The notes beneath the pieces were generated by a model. That model was not told the DNA's origin, ran no database searches, and saw only the letters and a list, made by a program, of their open reading frames with translations. This document shows, in pieces, positions 1-12,200 of a stretch of 64,000 nucleotides of DNA (position 1 is the stretch's first letter; every line of letters begins with the position of its first letter). The DNA is taken from assembly GCF_000321225.1 (NCBI RefSeq), contig NW_004450460.1:343296-407295 (forward strand), given 5' to 3'. The position numbers and the translations under genes are program-made. This DNA is from Odobenus rosmarus divergens. Lineage: Eukaryota > Chordata > Mammalia > Carnivora > Odobenidae.

Positions 1-59
1 TCTGGTTGATTATTACAAGTGTAGAGAAACATTATGCTGATTTAGAACACATTTTTTAT

Positions 60-270
60 TTTATTTTACTTTATTTTTATTTTTTTTAATTTTATTTACT
101 TTTGAGAGAGAGAGAGAGAATTACAGAAAGCATGAGAGAGGGGAGGGTCAGAGGGAGAAGCAGACTCCCCGCTGAGCAGGGAGCCCGATGCAGGACTCGA
201 TCCTGGGACTCCAGGATCATGACCTGAGCCGAAGGCAGTCGCTTAACCAACTGAGCCACGCAGGCACCCC
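60..270 (-). mobile_element. CanSINE (tRNA-derived SINE), antisense
   Basis: Starts with a T-rich tail and gagaga tract and ends ctgagccacgcaggcacccc; abuts another copy. Confidence 0.9.
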
Positions 271-280
271 TATTTTACTT

Positions 281-477
281 TATTTTTAAAGATTCTATTT
301 ATTTACTTGACAGACACAGTGAGAGAGGGAACACAAGCAGGGGGAGTGGGAGAGGGAGAGGGAGGAACAGCCTTCCCGCCAAGCAGGGAGCCCGATGTGG
401 GGCTCGATCCCAGGACCCTGGGATCATGACCTGAGCCGAAGGCAGACGCTTAACGACTGAGCCTCCCAGGCGCCCCT
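281..477 (-). mobile_element. CanSINE, antisense
   Basis: Reads aaagattctatttatttactt, ga-rich middle, ending gactgagcctcccaggcgcccc. Directly follows the previous SINE. Confidence 0.9.
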
Positions 478-1529
478 AGAACACATTTTTTAAATCAGTG
501 AAACATGGTTGAGTTTTATACATGGGTCTTGTATCTGGCAATATTGTGTCTTTATTTTCACCTTAGCAATACTGCCAAACTCAAATTAATTCAAACAGTT
601 TGTTAATTCCGTTGGGGTTTCCGTTTTGATGATGGTATTAGTAGCACGTTATGAGGGTTCTTTCACTTCCAGCCCTCATGCTTCTTTCTCTTACCTTCTG
701 GAGCTGGTTTTTGGTATTACCAAGACGGCAGCGGGCACTCTTGGTCTGTCTTTTATCTGGGTGTGTGTCTGAGCCTCTCTGCCCTGTCAACATGGTCAGA
801 AAGTGATAATTCACCTCTAGGCGATCAGTGCACGGGACTCTGCTCGATCGTGCTGAGTTACAAGCACCATAACACTGAAACCCTATTTGCTGGGCATTTT
901 CATGCCCGTGTTCATGAGGGACCCCCCTCAGCCCTTGGTGTTGTGCTCCTCTGGTTCCGGGGTCAAGGCCTGACTCCCAGGCTGCCTCTCCCGCCTCTTA
1001 TTCTGTTCAGCTGCTCTAATTTCGAAACTTCCTGTATGAGAAATTGTTGTGGAAGATCGAGAGTATCTATTCCATGATGGCTAATTAGAACTTACTTCTA
1101 AAACCAGTCCGGATCCGAGGACTTACAGGGTTTGGGGGGGGGTCAGCATCCAGTTTTCTATTTCTTTAGGTGCCGGCTTTATCTAGGGTTCCAAAAATGT
1201 TGGCATGTTCTTTGTTTATAGTGGTCTTCTATTTTTTTTAATTGTTGTTCCGGCTATAACTATTCCTCTTTTAAGATGGTGTGTGTTTATTTGCATAGTC
1301 TCCTTCTTGCCCTTCATCAGTCTTGCTGGTGGTTGTCCATTAATTTTTTGAAGAATCGGCTCTGGGCTCTGCTAGTATTCTCTACAATCTGTCTGGTTGT
1401 TACTGCTTTCATCCTAATCTTTATTATGTCTTCTCTTCTTGTTCTTTTTGCAATTTGCTATTGTTCTTTTACTGGCTCCTTAAGCTAAATACTCAGCTTA
1501 ATTGTTGTAATCTTTTCAGTTTTGGTTTT

Positions 1530-1943
1530 TTTTTTTTTCTCTTTTTTTTTTTTTTAAGATTTTATTTGACAGATGGACGCCTGGGTGGCTCAGCCGGTTA
1601 AGTGGCTGCCTTCGGCTCGGGTCATGATCCCCGGGTCCTGGGGTCGAGTCCCACGTCAGGCTCCTTGCTCAGCGGGGAGCCTCCTTCTCCCTCTCTCTCT
1701 GCCTGCCACTCTGCCTGCTTGTGCTCTCTCTCTCTGTGTCAAATGAATAAAATCTTTAAAAAAAAAAGATTTTATTTGACAGAGAGACACAGCGAGAGAG
1801 GGAACACTAGCAGGGGGAACGGGAGAGGGAGAAGCAGGCCTCCCACCGAGCAGGGAGCCCGATGCGGGGCTCGATCCCAGGACCCTGGGATCATGACCTG
1901 AGCCGAAGGCAGACGCTTAACGACTGAGCCACCCAGGCGCCCC
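1530..1943 (-). mobile_element. Antisense CanSINE split by a later SINE insertion
   Basis: Host copy parts are 1530-1573 and 1767-1943 (ending gagccacccaggcgcccc). The interruption is the sense-oriented SINE listed separately. Confidence 0.85.
1574..1766 (+). mobile_element. CanSINE inserted within another CanSINE
   Basis: Sense copy beginning gacgcctgggtggctcag and ending aataaaatctttaaaaaaa. The 17-18 base duplication aagattttatttgacaga flanks it (1556-1573 and 1767-1784) and belongs to the host SINE. Confidence 0.9.
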
Positions 1944-4301
1944 TAAATTTCTCTTTATGTACACCTTGAGGCGGGGTTCACAAATTTTGTATACTTTGTT
2001 GTCATTCGTTCTAAATAGCTGGTAATTTTCCTATTTAATCTGAGATGAAGCAAAAAAAAAAAAAACCTGCTAGTTATTCCCCAATAAGAATAGAACTCCC
2101 CATTTTCAGCTGGGCACATAGCACCCAGTCTCCCCTGCATAGACTCTGAACACAGATGGAATGAAACAATAACACCAGCTCAGAAATGAAGACAAACTTG
2201 AAAGAAATACTGCAGGAAACCCAATAAAGAGATTGCACAGGAGACAGGAATGACACCACGAGCCCAGTTCACTGTGCGTGAATGCAGTCTAGAAGCCTGT
2301 GAGGCGGGCGGCAGATGGACGGTCTGAGATGCGCATAACCGATCGCTGCTGAAGGAAACCAAAACTATAGAACAGAACAAATGCTTAAAGATTAAAGAAA
2401 ACTCTTCAGACATAAAAGAAGACTTTCAACTACAGCCTGAAAGAAAAAAATCAAAAGTGATCTGCCAGCACCCAGGCATACCCTAACAGAGTTACTGACA
2501 TAAAGATGAGCTCTGGAGGCGGCCAAGGGAAAAGACCACATCTTCCTTTAAGAAGACGAGGAGTGAAGTTTTCCTCAGACTTCCCCATACGGACACTCAA
2601 AGCCAGAAGGCATGAACCCAGACTTTCATGCCCAGCCAGCGTTTCTGAATGAGCTAGAGACCAGGGAAAATAATTGGACTAGCCCCTCTTGCAGAAGTCA
2701 CTAGACACACGTTTCAGCCCAATTACGAGATGATGGGAAAATCCACTCAGGGCCACAGGCTGGGGACACGGGGCATCTCTGTAGCCGAAAGGTTCAGGGG
2801 CTCTGTCCAGATGAAAGGGCCGGGCAGGCGTCCGGCAGGGAGCGTGAGCCCTGGAAGCGGTGCCTGAGGGTGTCATCCTTATGTCACGTGGATGAAAGGA
2901 GGAGACAAGTGTATGCGCATCTGAGCAGGGGGAGGGGCAGGGGCCAAGTCCTCGGCACGAAAATGCAGGGTGCACTTAGAGAACACAGGGAGACCCGGCA
3001 GCCCACCCCACAGGCAGCCGCAGGTGCAAGCGTGGGAGTCACGCACGGGTCCGCCCCACCCCCAGCCACTGGCCCCCACCATCACCTCGTGCCCAGCAGG
3101 GAAGCCCCCTATGCCAGGGCCCCAGTGGCTCAGCTCTTCCAAGCAGGATTCCACACGTTCGCTCCCAGTTTGAATGCCCAAGAAGCTATTAGTAGTATAA
3201 TTAGAAATATTAGGGTCCCTGCAGCACAAGGAAAAGGTCAAAACAAAGGGTCCCGGAGGAGACCAGACAATGCCGAGAGGGGAGTAAAACTTCCAAACTT
3301 CTTCAACTAATATTGTGAGAGATCAGAAGATGTGGCTTCTCCATATCTTCAAGACAAGAACAGCATGCCATGAAAAAGGCTCAGCAATGAAGAGCACTTC
3401 AGAATTAGACGTAGGACAGCTGACATAAAAATGTCAGGGGCAAGGTCGGAATGAGGAAATCTCCCGGAATGCAGAATGAAAGGCAACAACAGCTAAAGGG
3501 GGGACCAAGATGACCAGAGACAAGGGTCATTCTCAGAGGACCAACACGCTGGCGGCAGCGCTCCATACGTGAGAACAGGGAACACAGGGAAAATGCAAAA
3601 GAAATACCATCCAGACCATCCCAGAAGCCAACTGAAAGGGTCTGAACACTGGGCCTGGGCCCCGTCAGGGGATGCCGCAGGCAGGGGCGAGGCCCAGAGA
3701 GGCCTGGCCTGCCCATCTGCAGAGGAGAGGTAGGCAGAGGGAGGGTGGCAGGGGCACGTCCAGGGCTTGGGCAGGGGCGGAGTAGGTCTTGCAGGCTGAG
3801 CTGGCTGGGAGAGGGGCTGTAATGTGGGGAAGCCATCCCCAAGAAAGGCCAAAGAGAGAGAGGAAGGGAGAAGCCCTGGGGCTGACCCCACTGGGGAGAG
3901 GGCCAGCTTGCCCACCCCCATTGCAACAGGCAGTAGGTGGGACCCAGCCAAGCTGTCCAGCATGGGCCCCACCACCCTACTCCTGCCTACCCGCCCCTGC
4001 CGGCCCCTCCCGCCCCCTGCCAGCCTCGGGCCCTCCAGGGGCAGGAGAAGGTGGATTCTGCCCGTGCTGGAGACCAGGAGGCTGCAGCAAGGAGGGAATG
4101 CAGGGAGGCAGGGGGCTCTGGGGCCCCTTCCTCGGCCTGGAGGCTGCCACACACAAGCCACAGTTCACAGGCACCCCTGCACCTGGAGAGAGCTGGATGT
4201 GGGTGGTGGATGGGCACGAGGTGTGGCATAGAGCCTTCATGGATACAGACATGGCCCTCCAGCCCAGAACAGTGCTGACCAGCCAACCCTGCCCTCTACA
4301 G

Positions 4302-7300
4302 AGACCTGGGCACTTCCCTAGGCCACTTGCAGGTGCTGTGGCTGGCTCGCTGTGGCCTGACTGACCTGGATGGCATTGGCTCCTTCCCGGCCCTGAAGGT
4401 GGGTCTGTGGTGCCCTGGGCTAGGGAGAGGGTGCCAGGCCAAGCCCTGGCTGAGCCCCCTGCCACCACAGGAACTCTACGTCTCCTACAACAACATCTCA
4501 GACCTGAGCCCACTGTGCCTGCTGGAGCAGCTGGAGGTGCTAGACCTGGAGGGCAACAGCGTGGAGGACCTGGGGCAGGTGCACTATCTGCACCTGTGCC
4601 CGAGGCTGGCCACACTCACCCTGGAGGGCAACCTGGTGTGCCTGCGGCCAGGGCCCAGCCCTTCCAACAAGGTGCGTGTGGTGGGCACCCACCATGCACA
4701 GGAGGGCGAGGTACTTTGTGCCCCCCCCACCACGGTCTCAGGGGCCCCTCTGCCCACCTGAGCATGGGAGCATCCCCAGGGCACATCTCCAGGGCACGGC
4801 CCACCTGCACCCTGTGACTTGTTCACCATGAGCTCATTCTCTTGTATCACTGGAGACCTTCTGGGCCCGGACCAGACCCCACAGGGCCCCACAGGGCCAT
4901 GTGCACACACGCTGCCCCCCAGCCCCTAATGCACCCACGTGAAGTCTGTTCAGTCTGCACATGGAATCTCACACACACAGGCCCAGTCTGAAGCCCCCTC
5001 CGTCCCCCGCAGGCCTGAGCATGCCCTAGGTGGGAATGCACTCATACATCGTGGGCCCATGCACACCCTCCACAGTTGCACACACCCAGCACTGCCCGTG
5101 CACACCTGGGGCTCATGCCTCCTGCCCTGCTAGGCTCTGTGCTGTGGGACCGGTGTACAGGGGCTGCCCAGCTGGGCCGCAGCTCTGAGCTTAGGGCAGC
5201 CCCACAGGCCAGAGGACACCACTGGGCCCTGGCTGTGAGCCCAGAGAGTGAGATCACATACAGGTGAGAGCCCAGGGTCCCCACAGTCCCTGCTGGGCCA
5301 GAGTGACCCAGGCCAGCCCTGGCAGGCTAGGGCCAGCATCGCCAACCCTTAGATCCCCTGCCTTGCCCCACAGAGGGTCTGGAGAAAGCAGCCACAGGAT
5401 AGAGCTGGCCTGAAGGGCCCACTGGACCCAGGCCTGCCACACCCTCCCTCCTACAGGTGCCACGGGGCTACAACTATCGGGCAGAGGTGAGGAAGCTCCT
5501 CCCCCAGCTGCAGGTCCTGGATGAGGTACCAGCCACACACACAGGCCTACCGGCCTCCCGGAAGCTGGACCAGGACTGGCTCATGGTGAAGGAGGCCATC
5601 AAGGAGGGCAGTGTCTTGGATGGCCTGCTCCCTGGGCTGGGTATGGCAGCCACTCACCGGCCTTCTAGCAAGGGCTGTCCCACCCAGCCTGGAGACCTTA
5701 CTGACTGAGCCCCAGAAGAGGTTTCCACCCCCTACCATCCCCAGGAAGAGAGCTCTGTACCCCCAGCACACCCCTAGGCCTCTCAGGGATGGATAGCCAC
5801 ATCTAACCCTTCTCGGCCTGACTCTTTTGTTCCCAGAGCCCTGCATACCTGCCCCCAGGCCAGGATAACCTCCCTGTGAGCAGCACCTGCTGGGGCATGG
5901 GCCTCCAGACACACAGATGTTGGGTGGCAGGGGTCCCTGGTCTGTGGACAGTTCTGGGGGAGGGGGAGCTTTTGGGCTGGCCAGCTGGTGTGGGTTTCCG
6001 TGACCTCTGATTTTGACCCTCGGGCAGATCATCCCCATGGAGCCCCCATTCAGAGACTCAGCTCCGAGCTCTCCTTGCCTGAGACCCAGCCATGGGCCCC
6101 CAGGCCATGGCCCCTCTCCCTACTGGTCACTGGGGGTCCTCTGCCTGAAAGCCTGCTTCCCAAGGACCCAGCTCCAGAGGATGACACCAGCAACCTCACC
6201 CATGGTAATTAAGCCATCTCAGCAGCAAGCTGACCCTGCAGCCCCTTAACCCCAAACCAGACCTAGCGGTACACTTTTCTTTAGGTCCTGGCCGAGTCCT
6301 CTGTGGGAACCCCACCAAAGGCCTGCGGGAGCGTCGACACCAGTGCCAGGTAGGCCCTGCCACCCCCAGCTGGGTCAGGACTCCAGGACTACCACAGGGG
6401 ACCAGTGTCCTGGCCTGAGAGTACCCTGCCCCACAGCCACTGCTGGCCAGAGGCCCCAGCTCTCTCACCCCCTCCACAGCCAGATAAGTCCTTCTACCTT
6501 CAGGGCACTCCCCACCCAGCCCCCTTGAAGGCTGTGCCCCCATACCAGCCCTCTCTCCCCCTAGGCCTGGGCAGGTCCGGAGCAGCTGCCCCCACACAGG
6601 CTGAAGGACCTGGCTGCCTCCGTCCCGGGGCTTGATTCTACAGAGAGCAGTGACCCCCTGGCCTTGGCGAGGCTTCCAGCCTTCAGGGAGCTGCGCCTGC
6701 GGTGGGTGCCCCTCACCCCAACCGAGACCTACCACTGCATGTCCTGTTTGGTGGGAGGGCATGACTGGGGACTGCCTGGGTACCCAGGTTGGTGGGAGGG
6801 CTGGCCACGGGAGCCTGAGGCTGGGGGATCATCCCAGGGGCACACTCATTTGGAACTGGCTCTAAGGACAGGGCTGCAGCCCCCTCCCCCCACTCTAGCC
6901 CCCTCCCTGGTAGGTCCCTGGAGTCCCAGCAAGAAGGTGCCACAGCCCCCTGGGGCCCTTGGAGGGGCCCTGAAGAGCAAGAGAACAAGTCCAGGCCCAA
7001 GACTCCCTCCAGCCCCCTATGCCTGGCCCCAGGTATTGAGAGTGACCCCACACACTGCCTTCATCAGCTCGGGCCCCCTTCCTCGGCTGGACTCTGAGAC
7101 GGGCTACAACAGGGAGGTCCTCTCCTGAGGGGGGGCGCTTACACTTAAGGAATTCCAATCTCAAGTCCTCCTCCCTGAGCCCATGGGATCATCAGGCCAC
7201 AGGAGCTGGACAGAGGGGGGTGTGAGCAGGGAGTATGGACTGAAAGAGAGGGCAGGGTGGCAACGAGTGGCCAGGACAGGCCCACTGGGCAGGGAGCAGG

Positions 7301-8599
7301 GCACAGGCCAATGGAGAGAGAGGCTACCAGATGGACCAGACTATGGCAGGGAGGGTGCTACCCTTACCCTGCACATAGGGCCTGTGCTGGCCTCAGGACG
7401 CTGGCTTCAGAGTGGCCACGACCGAGTGGAACAAACACAGGGGGACTGCAAGGCAGAGAGACCCCACAGCCAGCAGGGTCCAGGGAGGCTCCCTAAAAGA
7501 AGGGTCTGAACTGACTGGTAGAACTGCGTGGGCAAGTCTGGAACAGGGCCTTGTGAGCAGGGGGCAGCAGGTACACAGGCTTAAAGGTTGGCCGAATAAC
7601 CTTCCTGTGGGTTGGGGAGCCGAAAGGGCCAGGATGGAACCGGGACATGACAGACAAACCCTCTGCCTTCCATGGGCTGGCCGGTGCCTGGGGGAAGGAG
7701 GGGCTAGAGAGGGTGGGCCCTGACACCAGCTAGTCAAGAGCTGTCAGCTACTGGGGGGGTGTTGAGGGAGAACAGGCAGGGCAGCCAGGTGGAGAAGTGA
7801 TGACAGGCAGTGGCGTCTCAGGGAAGAAAAGGGTACTGGAGCCTCCCATTCCAGGCCAGGTCCAGGTCAGCATGGGGTGACCATGGCCATACCGCCCAGT
7901 CTGCCCTGAGCAGGGTGGGGGGAGTGCCAGGGCCTCACTCTATAGCAGAGGTTTAGGACCTGGCCCGGGGCCACCTTGGGGTTGGGATCCAGTGACCCAA
8001 AGCCAGAGCCCAGGCTTTGTGGCCTCTGCATCCCCAGCAACTATCAGAAGTCACAGGGCTGCAGGGACACAGCTTCCCAGGGGAGCACAGGAAATGGAAG
8101 AGAGGGATGCTGCCTTGGGGGGAGTGGTGAAGGGCGGGGGGAGGGGCCACAGTGGACACAGTGGACACTGCCAACCTCGCCTGTGGGGGCCCCCCCACAC
8201 CTAGTGATCTCTATGGGGGCCTTGTCTGACAAGCTGTCTTTTCCTTGTTCTCCAGAGCCTTCCAGGACTTTGGGCTGTAACCTGACCCCCTCTCCCCCCA
8301 AGACGCCCATGCCTTCTGATTCTAGCAACAGTTACTGGGGGTCCACAGGCCTGCAGTTCCGGAGGCGGAGGTTCAGAGCCCTATGTAGCTTAGGGCCTGG
8401 CTTAGGGCAGGGACCTGGCCTAGGGCAGGGATTGGCTACAGTGACGGATCTGAGAGCCCTGGAGGTGACCTCAGGCCCAAGCCCTAGAGCCCAAGGATGT
8501 CCAGGCCCAAAGCCAGCACCGGATCCAGCAGCCAGATCCCCCCGCCTCCGGTGCATGCCACACCTGAACCCTATCACCCCAGCCCAATCCCACCCCTAG
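4302..8599 (+). CDS. LRRC56: Leucine-rich repeat-containing protein 56, 3' part (8 coding exons)
   Basis: Coding exons: 4302-4398, 4471-4671, 5457-5640, 6028-6204, 6285-6349, 6565-6701, 6914-7032, 8256-8599 (stop TAG 8597-8599). All have GT/AG borders and matching phases, giving 440 residues; human LRRC56 is 542, so about 110 N-terminal residues are upstream of the window. The first two exons carry leucine-rich repeats (LQVLWLARCGL, LYVSYNNISDLSPL, LEVLDLEGNSVEDL, LATLTLEGN). The third has the LRR cap-like GYNYRAEVRKLLPQLQVLDEVP. The remaining exons encode a low-complexity Pro/Ser/Gly-rich tail that diverges quickly but keeps landmarks such as NPTKGLRERRHQCQ and RALEV. Family knowledge: LRRC56 is needed for assembly or transport of outer dynein arms in motile cilia. 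The last exon contains an in-frame Gly-Leu repeat. Exon borders are predicted by eye; orthology is very secure. Confidence 0.93.
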
Positions 8600-9085
8600 T
8601 GTGACCCCCCCACCCACTGCCAAGCTGGCCTGGATTGCAGGCCAAGGAGCCCCAGTGTGGTCATGGGAGCCCCATGTGAACTCTGGCTTCATGGAACCCA
8701 GAGCATCTTGGGGGGGGGTGTTGGGGGGTGGCTAATGAGCTTGACATAGGAGAGACCCTTCTTGGTAGAGGAGAGTCAGGGGCTGGGATCGCCAGCCGTA
8801 GGCACAAGAAAGATCCCAGGCTAAGAGAGCCCAGGTCCCCAGCACTGGCCCAGCTGCCCACTCCTTCCACCTGACGGCCCAGGCCGAGGTGGCTGGAGCG
8901 GGGCCCCATCAGCTCTCTGTCAGGTCCTCCAGATGCCAGGGTGCAGCCAGGCCTCCCATCCCCAGCGGATTTGTGCGGTTCCTCGCCCACGCAGGAATGG
9001 AACAGCCAGTTCCCTTCCCTTGGGGCAGGATACCCCCCAGACCACGCGAATCCTCTTCGACTCTCGGGTGTACACATAAATGCCG

Positions 9086-9091
9086 TTTACT
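9086..9091 (-). terminator. LMNTD2: Possible LMNTD2 poly(A) signal (AGTAAA variant)
   Basis: No AATAAA or ATTAAA was found on the minus strand just beyond the LMNTD2 stop. The nearest recognised variant hexamer is AGTAAA (plus-strand TTTACT), about 115 bases past the stop. It would make the LMNTD2 3'UTR overlap that of LRRC56. Weak evidence. Confidence 0.25.
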
Positions 9092-9110
9092 TCGTAGGCG
9101 ATGTTGGTTC

Positions 9111-9116
9111 AATAAA
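9111..9116 (+). terminator. LRRC56: LRRC56 poly(A) signal AATAAA
   Basis: A canonical AATAAA lies about 510 bases after the LRRC56 stop and is the only one downstream before LMNTD2 coding sequence begins on the other strand. Cleavage 15-25 bases later would end the mRNA about 70-80 bases short of the LMNTD2 stop codon. Confidence 0.6.
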
Positions 9117-9206
9117 TTATGCAGCCGGCACTGCCTGCCTCCCACGACTCTCTCCCAGCGCGGCCCCTCGGTCCCTGGTGCCCACCCCCGCGCTGCCCTC
9201 CACCCC

Positions 9207-12200
9207 CTACAACCGAGCTTTCCAGTCGGTGACCGGCGGGCAGGGGAGGAAGCGGAAGCCGTATCTGCTCTCAGCCGTGCTCTGCACCGACAGCGCCACC
9301 ATCGGGCAGCTCCGGTCCACCCTCTTCCGGCATACCTGGGGGCGCGGAGCCTGAGAGGCGCGCGGGGCTGGGGGGGGCGGGGGAGGGCTGCACGGAGGGG
9401 GCAGGGCCGCAAAGGGGCGCGGGACAGCCCGCGCGCGCACACTCACCCGGACCCTGTGCTCCTTCCTAGCCTGGCAGTCCTCGAGGCACAGCCCAGCCTC
9501 TGCGGGGAACAATGACGCGATCCGTCAGGCCGGCCTCCCACCTCCCTGGCGGGCTGCCCACCCTCCCTCCGCGTCCCCGCGCGCTCACCGGGGATGGCCG
9601 GCAGGAGCTCCGGCGCGAGGGTCTCGGCGGCCTCGGACTGCGCTGGCACCTCCCGTGGGCGGAAGATCTTGCTGGTGCTCAGCGGGGGGAAGAGGACTCG
9701 TGTCCTGGTGGGGCGAGGGGGTCGTGAGATCCGGATCCCGCCCGCGGGAAGGGCAGTCCTGGAGAGGAAGGGGCCTGGGGAGGCGGGGGGCCTGGGGGTG
9801 GTCTTGAATTACTGGGGGGGGCGAGCCTGGAGAGGACGGGACCTGCGGAGGTGGGTGGTGGCCCTGGTCAGGAACCAGCTTGGGGAGCGGCCTCAGAGGG
9901 GACTGGACCTAAGGTAGGGGAATGGTCCTTAGCAGGAAGTCTGGGGAGATGGTTTTTGCAAGGGTGGGGCCTGGGACCAAGGGACCCGCAGTGCCCACCT
10001 GGGCCTCCGACGTCTGGCCCGGGCTTCCCGCACCCTGCCCGCGTGGGAGTGTTGAGGCCCAGGCTTCTGCTCGCAGGTGTCAGCCCCATGCCCAGCCTCT
10101 GAGAGCAAGAAGCGGTCTATGGACAAATCGGTGTTGTCGGCGAAGATCCTCGAGGTGGGGGACACGCAGTGGGGGGCCTGATGCTTGCTCAGGACCTGCG
10201 GGGCCAGCCGGGAGGGGCGCAGCGGTCACCCCCATCCCGTGGAGCTCAACCCCCACCCCACCTCCAGCTGGGAAACACACTGACCTCGCCTTTGGGGTTC
10301 AGGAGGAGAGTCACATATCCCCGGCTGGAGTGGAAGTGCACGGGCTCCTGGCCCAAGGAAGAGGGCAGCTGCTTCTTGGTGCTGCGGGGCCCCTCGCCCC
10401 AAACCTGGTGGACATCAATCGGGCAGTGGGTGAGGAGCGGTGGGGGCCTGAGCCAGGGCCACGGGGGCTGGCAGGGAGCGGGGCGCACCGTGACATGGTG
10501 CCGCGGCGCCAGCAGCGTGCCCAGCGGGAAGCGATACATGCACACGGGGAAGTCGTGCAGGTGCTGCTGCAGCATCAGGCCACCCAGGTCCACAGTCTCC
10601 TCCAGCGACTGGTTGAGGACGCGCACAAACCTCTCCCGGCCGTTAACAGCCACGATCTTCAGGCAGGAACCCGTTGGGCTGGGGTGAGGAGCAGGGAGAG
10701 TAGGGCACTGTGCAGAGAGACGTGGGCACCCCTCCACTGCGCCCCGGTCGAGACCCACTCCTGCTGTGACCCTACCGGGTCACCCCCTCACCTCCAATGG
10801 CGCTCGGAATGTGGGTGCTCTGGATCTGCACAGGACTCCTTCATCAGAACAGTCTTGCCAGGCTGGTCCTGGTGGGCTTTCTGGAGATCCAGAGAAAGGA
10901 GACCTGTTGGAAGGGGTACTTCCATATGGAGCATCCACTGTGGACGTCTCATGGGAGGCCCGACCGACCTGCAGCACCCTGAGGGTGCACTTGGGAGAGG
11001 AACAGCTCCCGGGGTCAGATCCAGAGCAGGAGGGCTGGACCCTGGAGCCTGAGGGAAGGAGAGGTATAACTCCAAGTACGGGCCTGTGGGGGCAGGGGGG
11101 TACTGGAGCCAGAGTGCCGAGACAGCAGCACTTATCATCCAAGACCACCCTAACCCCTAGGGATGGGACTGGAGCGGCCTTGCTCTGGGCAGTTGTGAAG
11201 ACCAAGCTGTTGGGGGACACGGTGTTTAGGGCTTTGGGCAGAGATCACAGCCTTGCGGGGGGGGTGGTGGGTAACTGGGGAGGCCCGCTCCACTCCACCT
11301 TCAGGCTGTGTCTGCATTTCCCTGCTGAGGCTCCTCGAGCGTGCCTCTGTCAGCTCAGAAGAATTGCGGCCTGGCGTGCCGGGTGGGTGTCCTGTCACCT
11401 TCTGCATACGGTAATGCTCAGCCAGCTGGCCACTGCTGGAGTCGGAGTCTGCGCCCCCCGAGCTGCTAGTGCCCACGAAGGGCAGGGAACTCCACTCGAC
11501 ACTCTTGAGATGCTGTTCCATGTGCTGTCTGTGCAGCTCCGAGCCCCACTCGTCCAACAGTGGGGACTGTGGGGGTGGCAGGGGTCGTGGGTGCCTGTGG
11601 GCCACAGTCTACTGATCTGTTCGCTGCTGCTGGCTTTGGCTTCTAGACTCCAGCCTTGTGCCCATCTAGCCTCCCCAAGGTGGGTGGGGCACCCTGGGAC
11701 CCGGCCTAGGGAAAAGGCTCCTGGAAGGACCATGAGGGCTCAGGAGCCCTTTCCCTTCACTGTGAACCTCGTCCTACAGATGGGAGAACTGACCTTCGAA
11801 GGTGTAAGTCACTTGTCCAGAGACATTAAAGGTAGAACTTGGACTCTGGCCCACATATGCCAAGGCACGCTCTCCCCCCTGCCCTGCACCCCTGGAGGAT
11901 TGCCAGACCAGCAAAGTTACTTTTGGTCTGAGCTGGACTCGATGTTGATGAAGAGGTTGGGATACCGCTGGGCAATGCTGTTCCAGTCCACGTCCTCCAG
12001 CCGGAAACCCTGGTCAGGAAGCAACAGGCATGTGGCCCTCCCCTCCCGCAGGGCTGCCAGCTGTGAAAGCACATGGGGGCCTTGCTTACCTCCCCAGTGG
12101 AGGGGCCCTGTTCACTCTCAGAGAGGTCACTGAAGTCCATGAGGGTTTCTGCAGTTACCACCTGCACAGGGGGAGTGGAGGCCAGTGGGCAGGGGCTGAG

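Larger units (their letters stand above)
1140..2055 (-). mobile_element. Antisense L1 fragment, split by SINEs
   Basis: The plus strand reads reverse-complement L1 ORF2 phrases (aagaatcggctctgggctctgc, tcatcctaatctttattatgtcttc). After the SINE cluster at 1530-1943 it resumes (gggttcacaaattttgtatac ... ctggtaattttcctatttaatc). It has decayed, with no open frame. Confidence 0.6.
1..4301. other. LRRC56 intron, repeat-rich, no exon seen
   Basis: The stretch before the first recognisable LRRC56 exon shows no coding exon. I looked for the remembered upstream LRRC56 segment (the leucine-rich part just before the DLGTSLG residues) and did not find it, so the intron spans at least 4.3 kb and the 5' exons lie outside the window. 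It holds two back-to-back antisense SINEs, antisense L1 fragments, a SINE nested in a SINE, and an unclassified stretch at about 2060-3400 with faint L1-like phrases. The 3400-4300 part is GC-rich; its long open frames on both strands look like composition effects. Confidence 0.6.

Noticed and set aside
3405..4615. Overlapping frames of about 135-222 codons on both strands upstream of the first LRRC56 exon in the window
   Set aside because: Pro/Gly-rich compositional frames; they do not match remembered LRRC56 upstream sequence and lack phase-compatible splice sites into 4302.
9922..12133. Plus-strand frames of 376 and 455 codons opposite LMNTD2
   Set aside because: They overlap ten phased LMNTD2 exons and their introns without regard to exon borders and have no recognisable domain.
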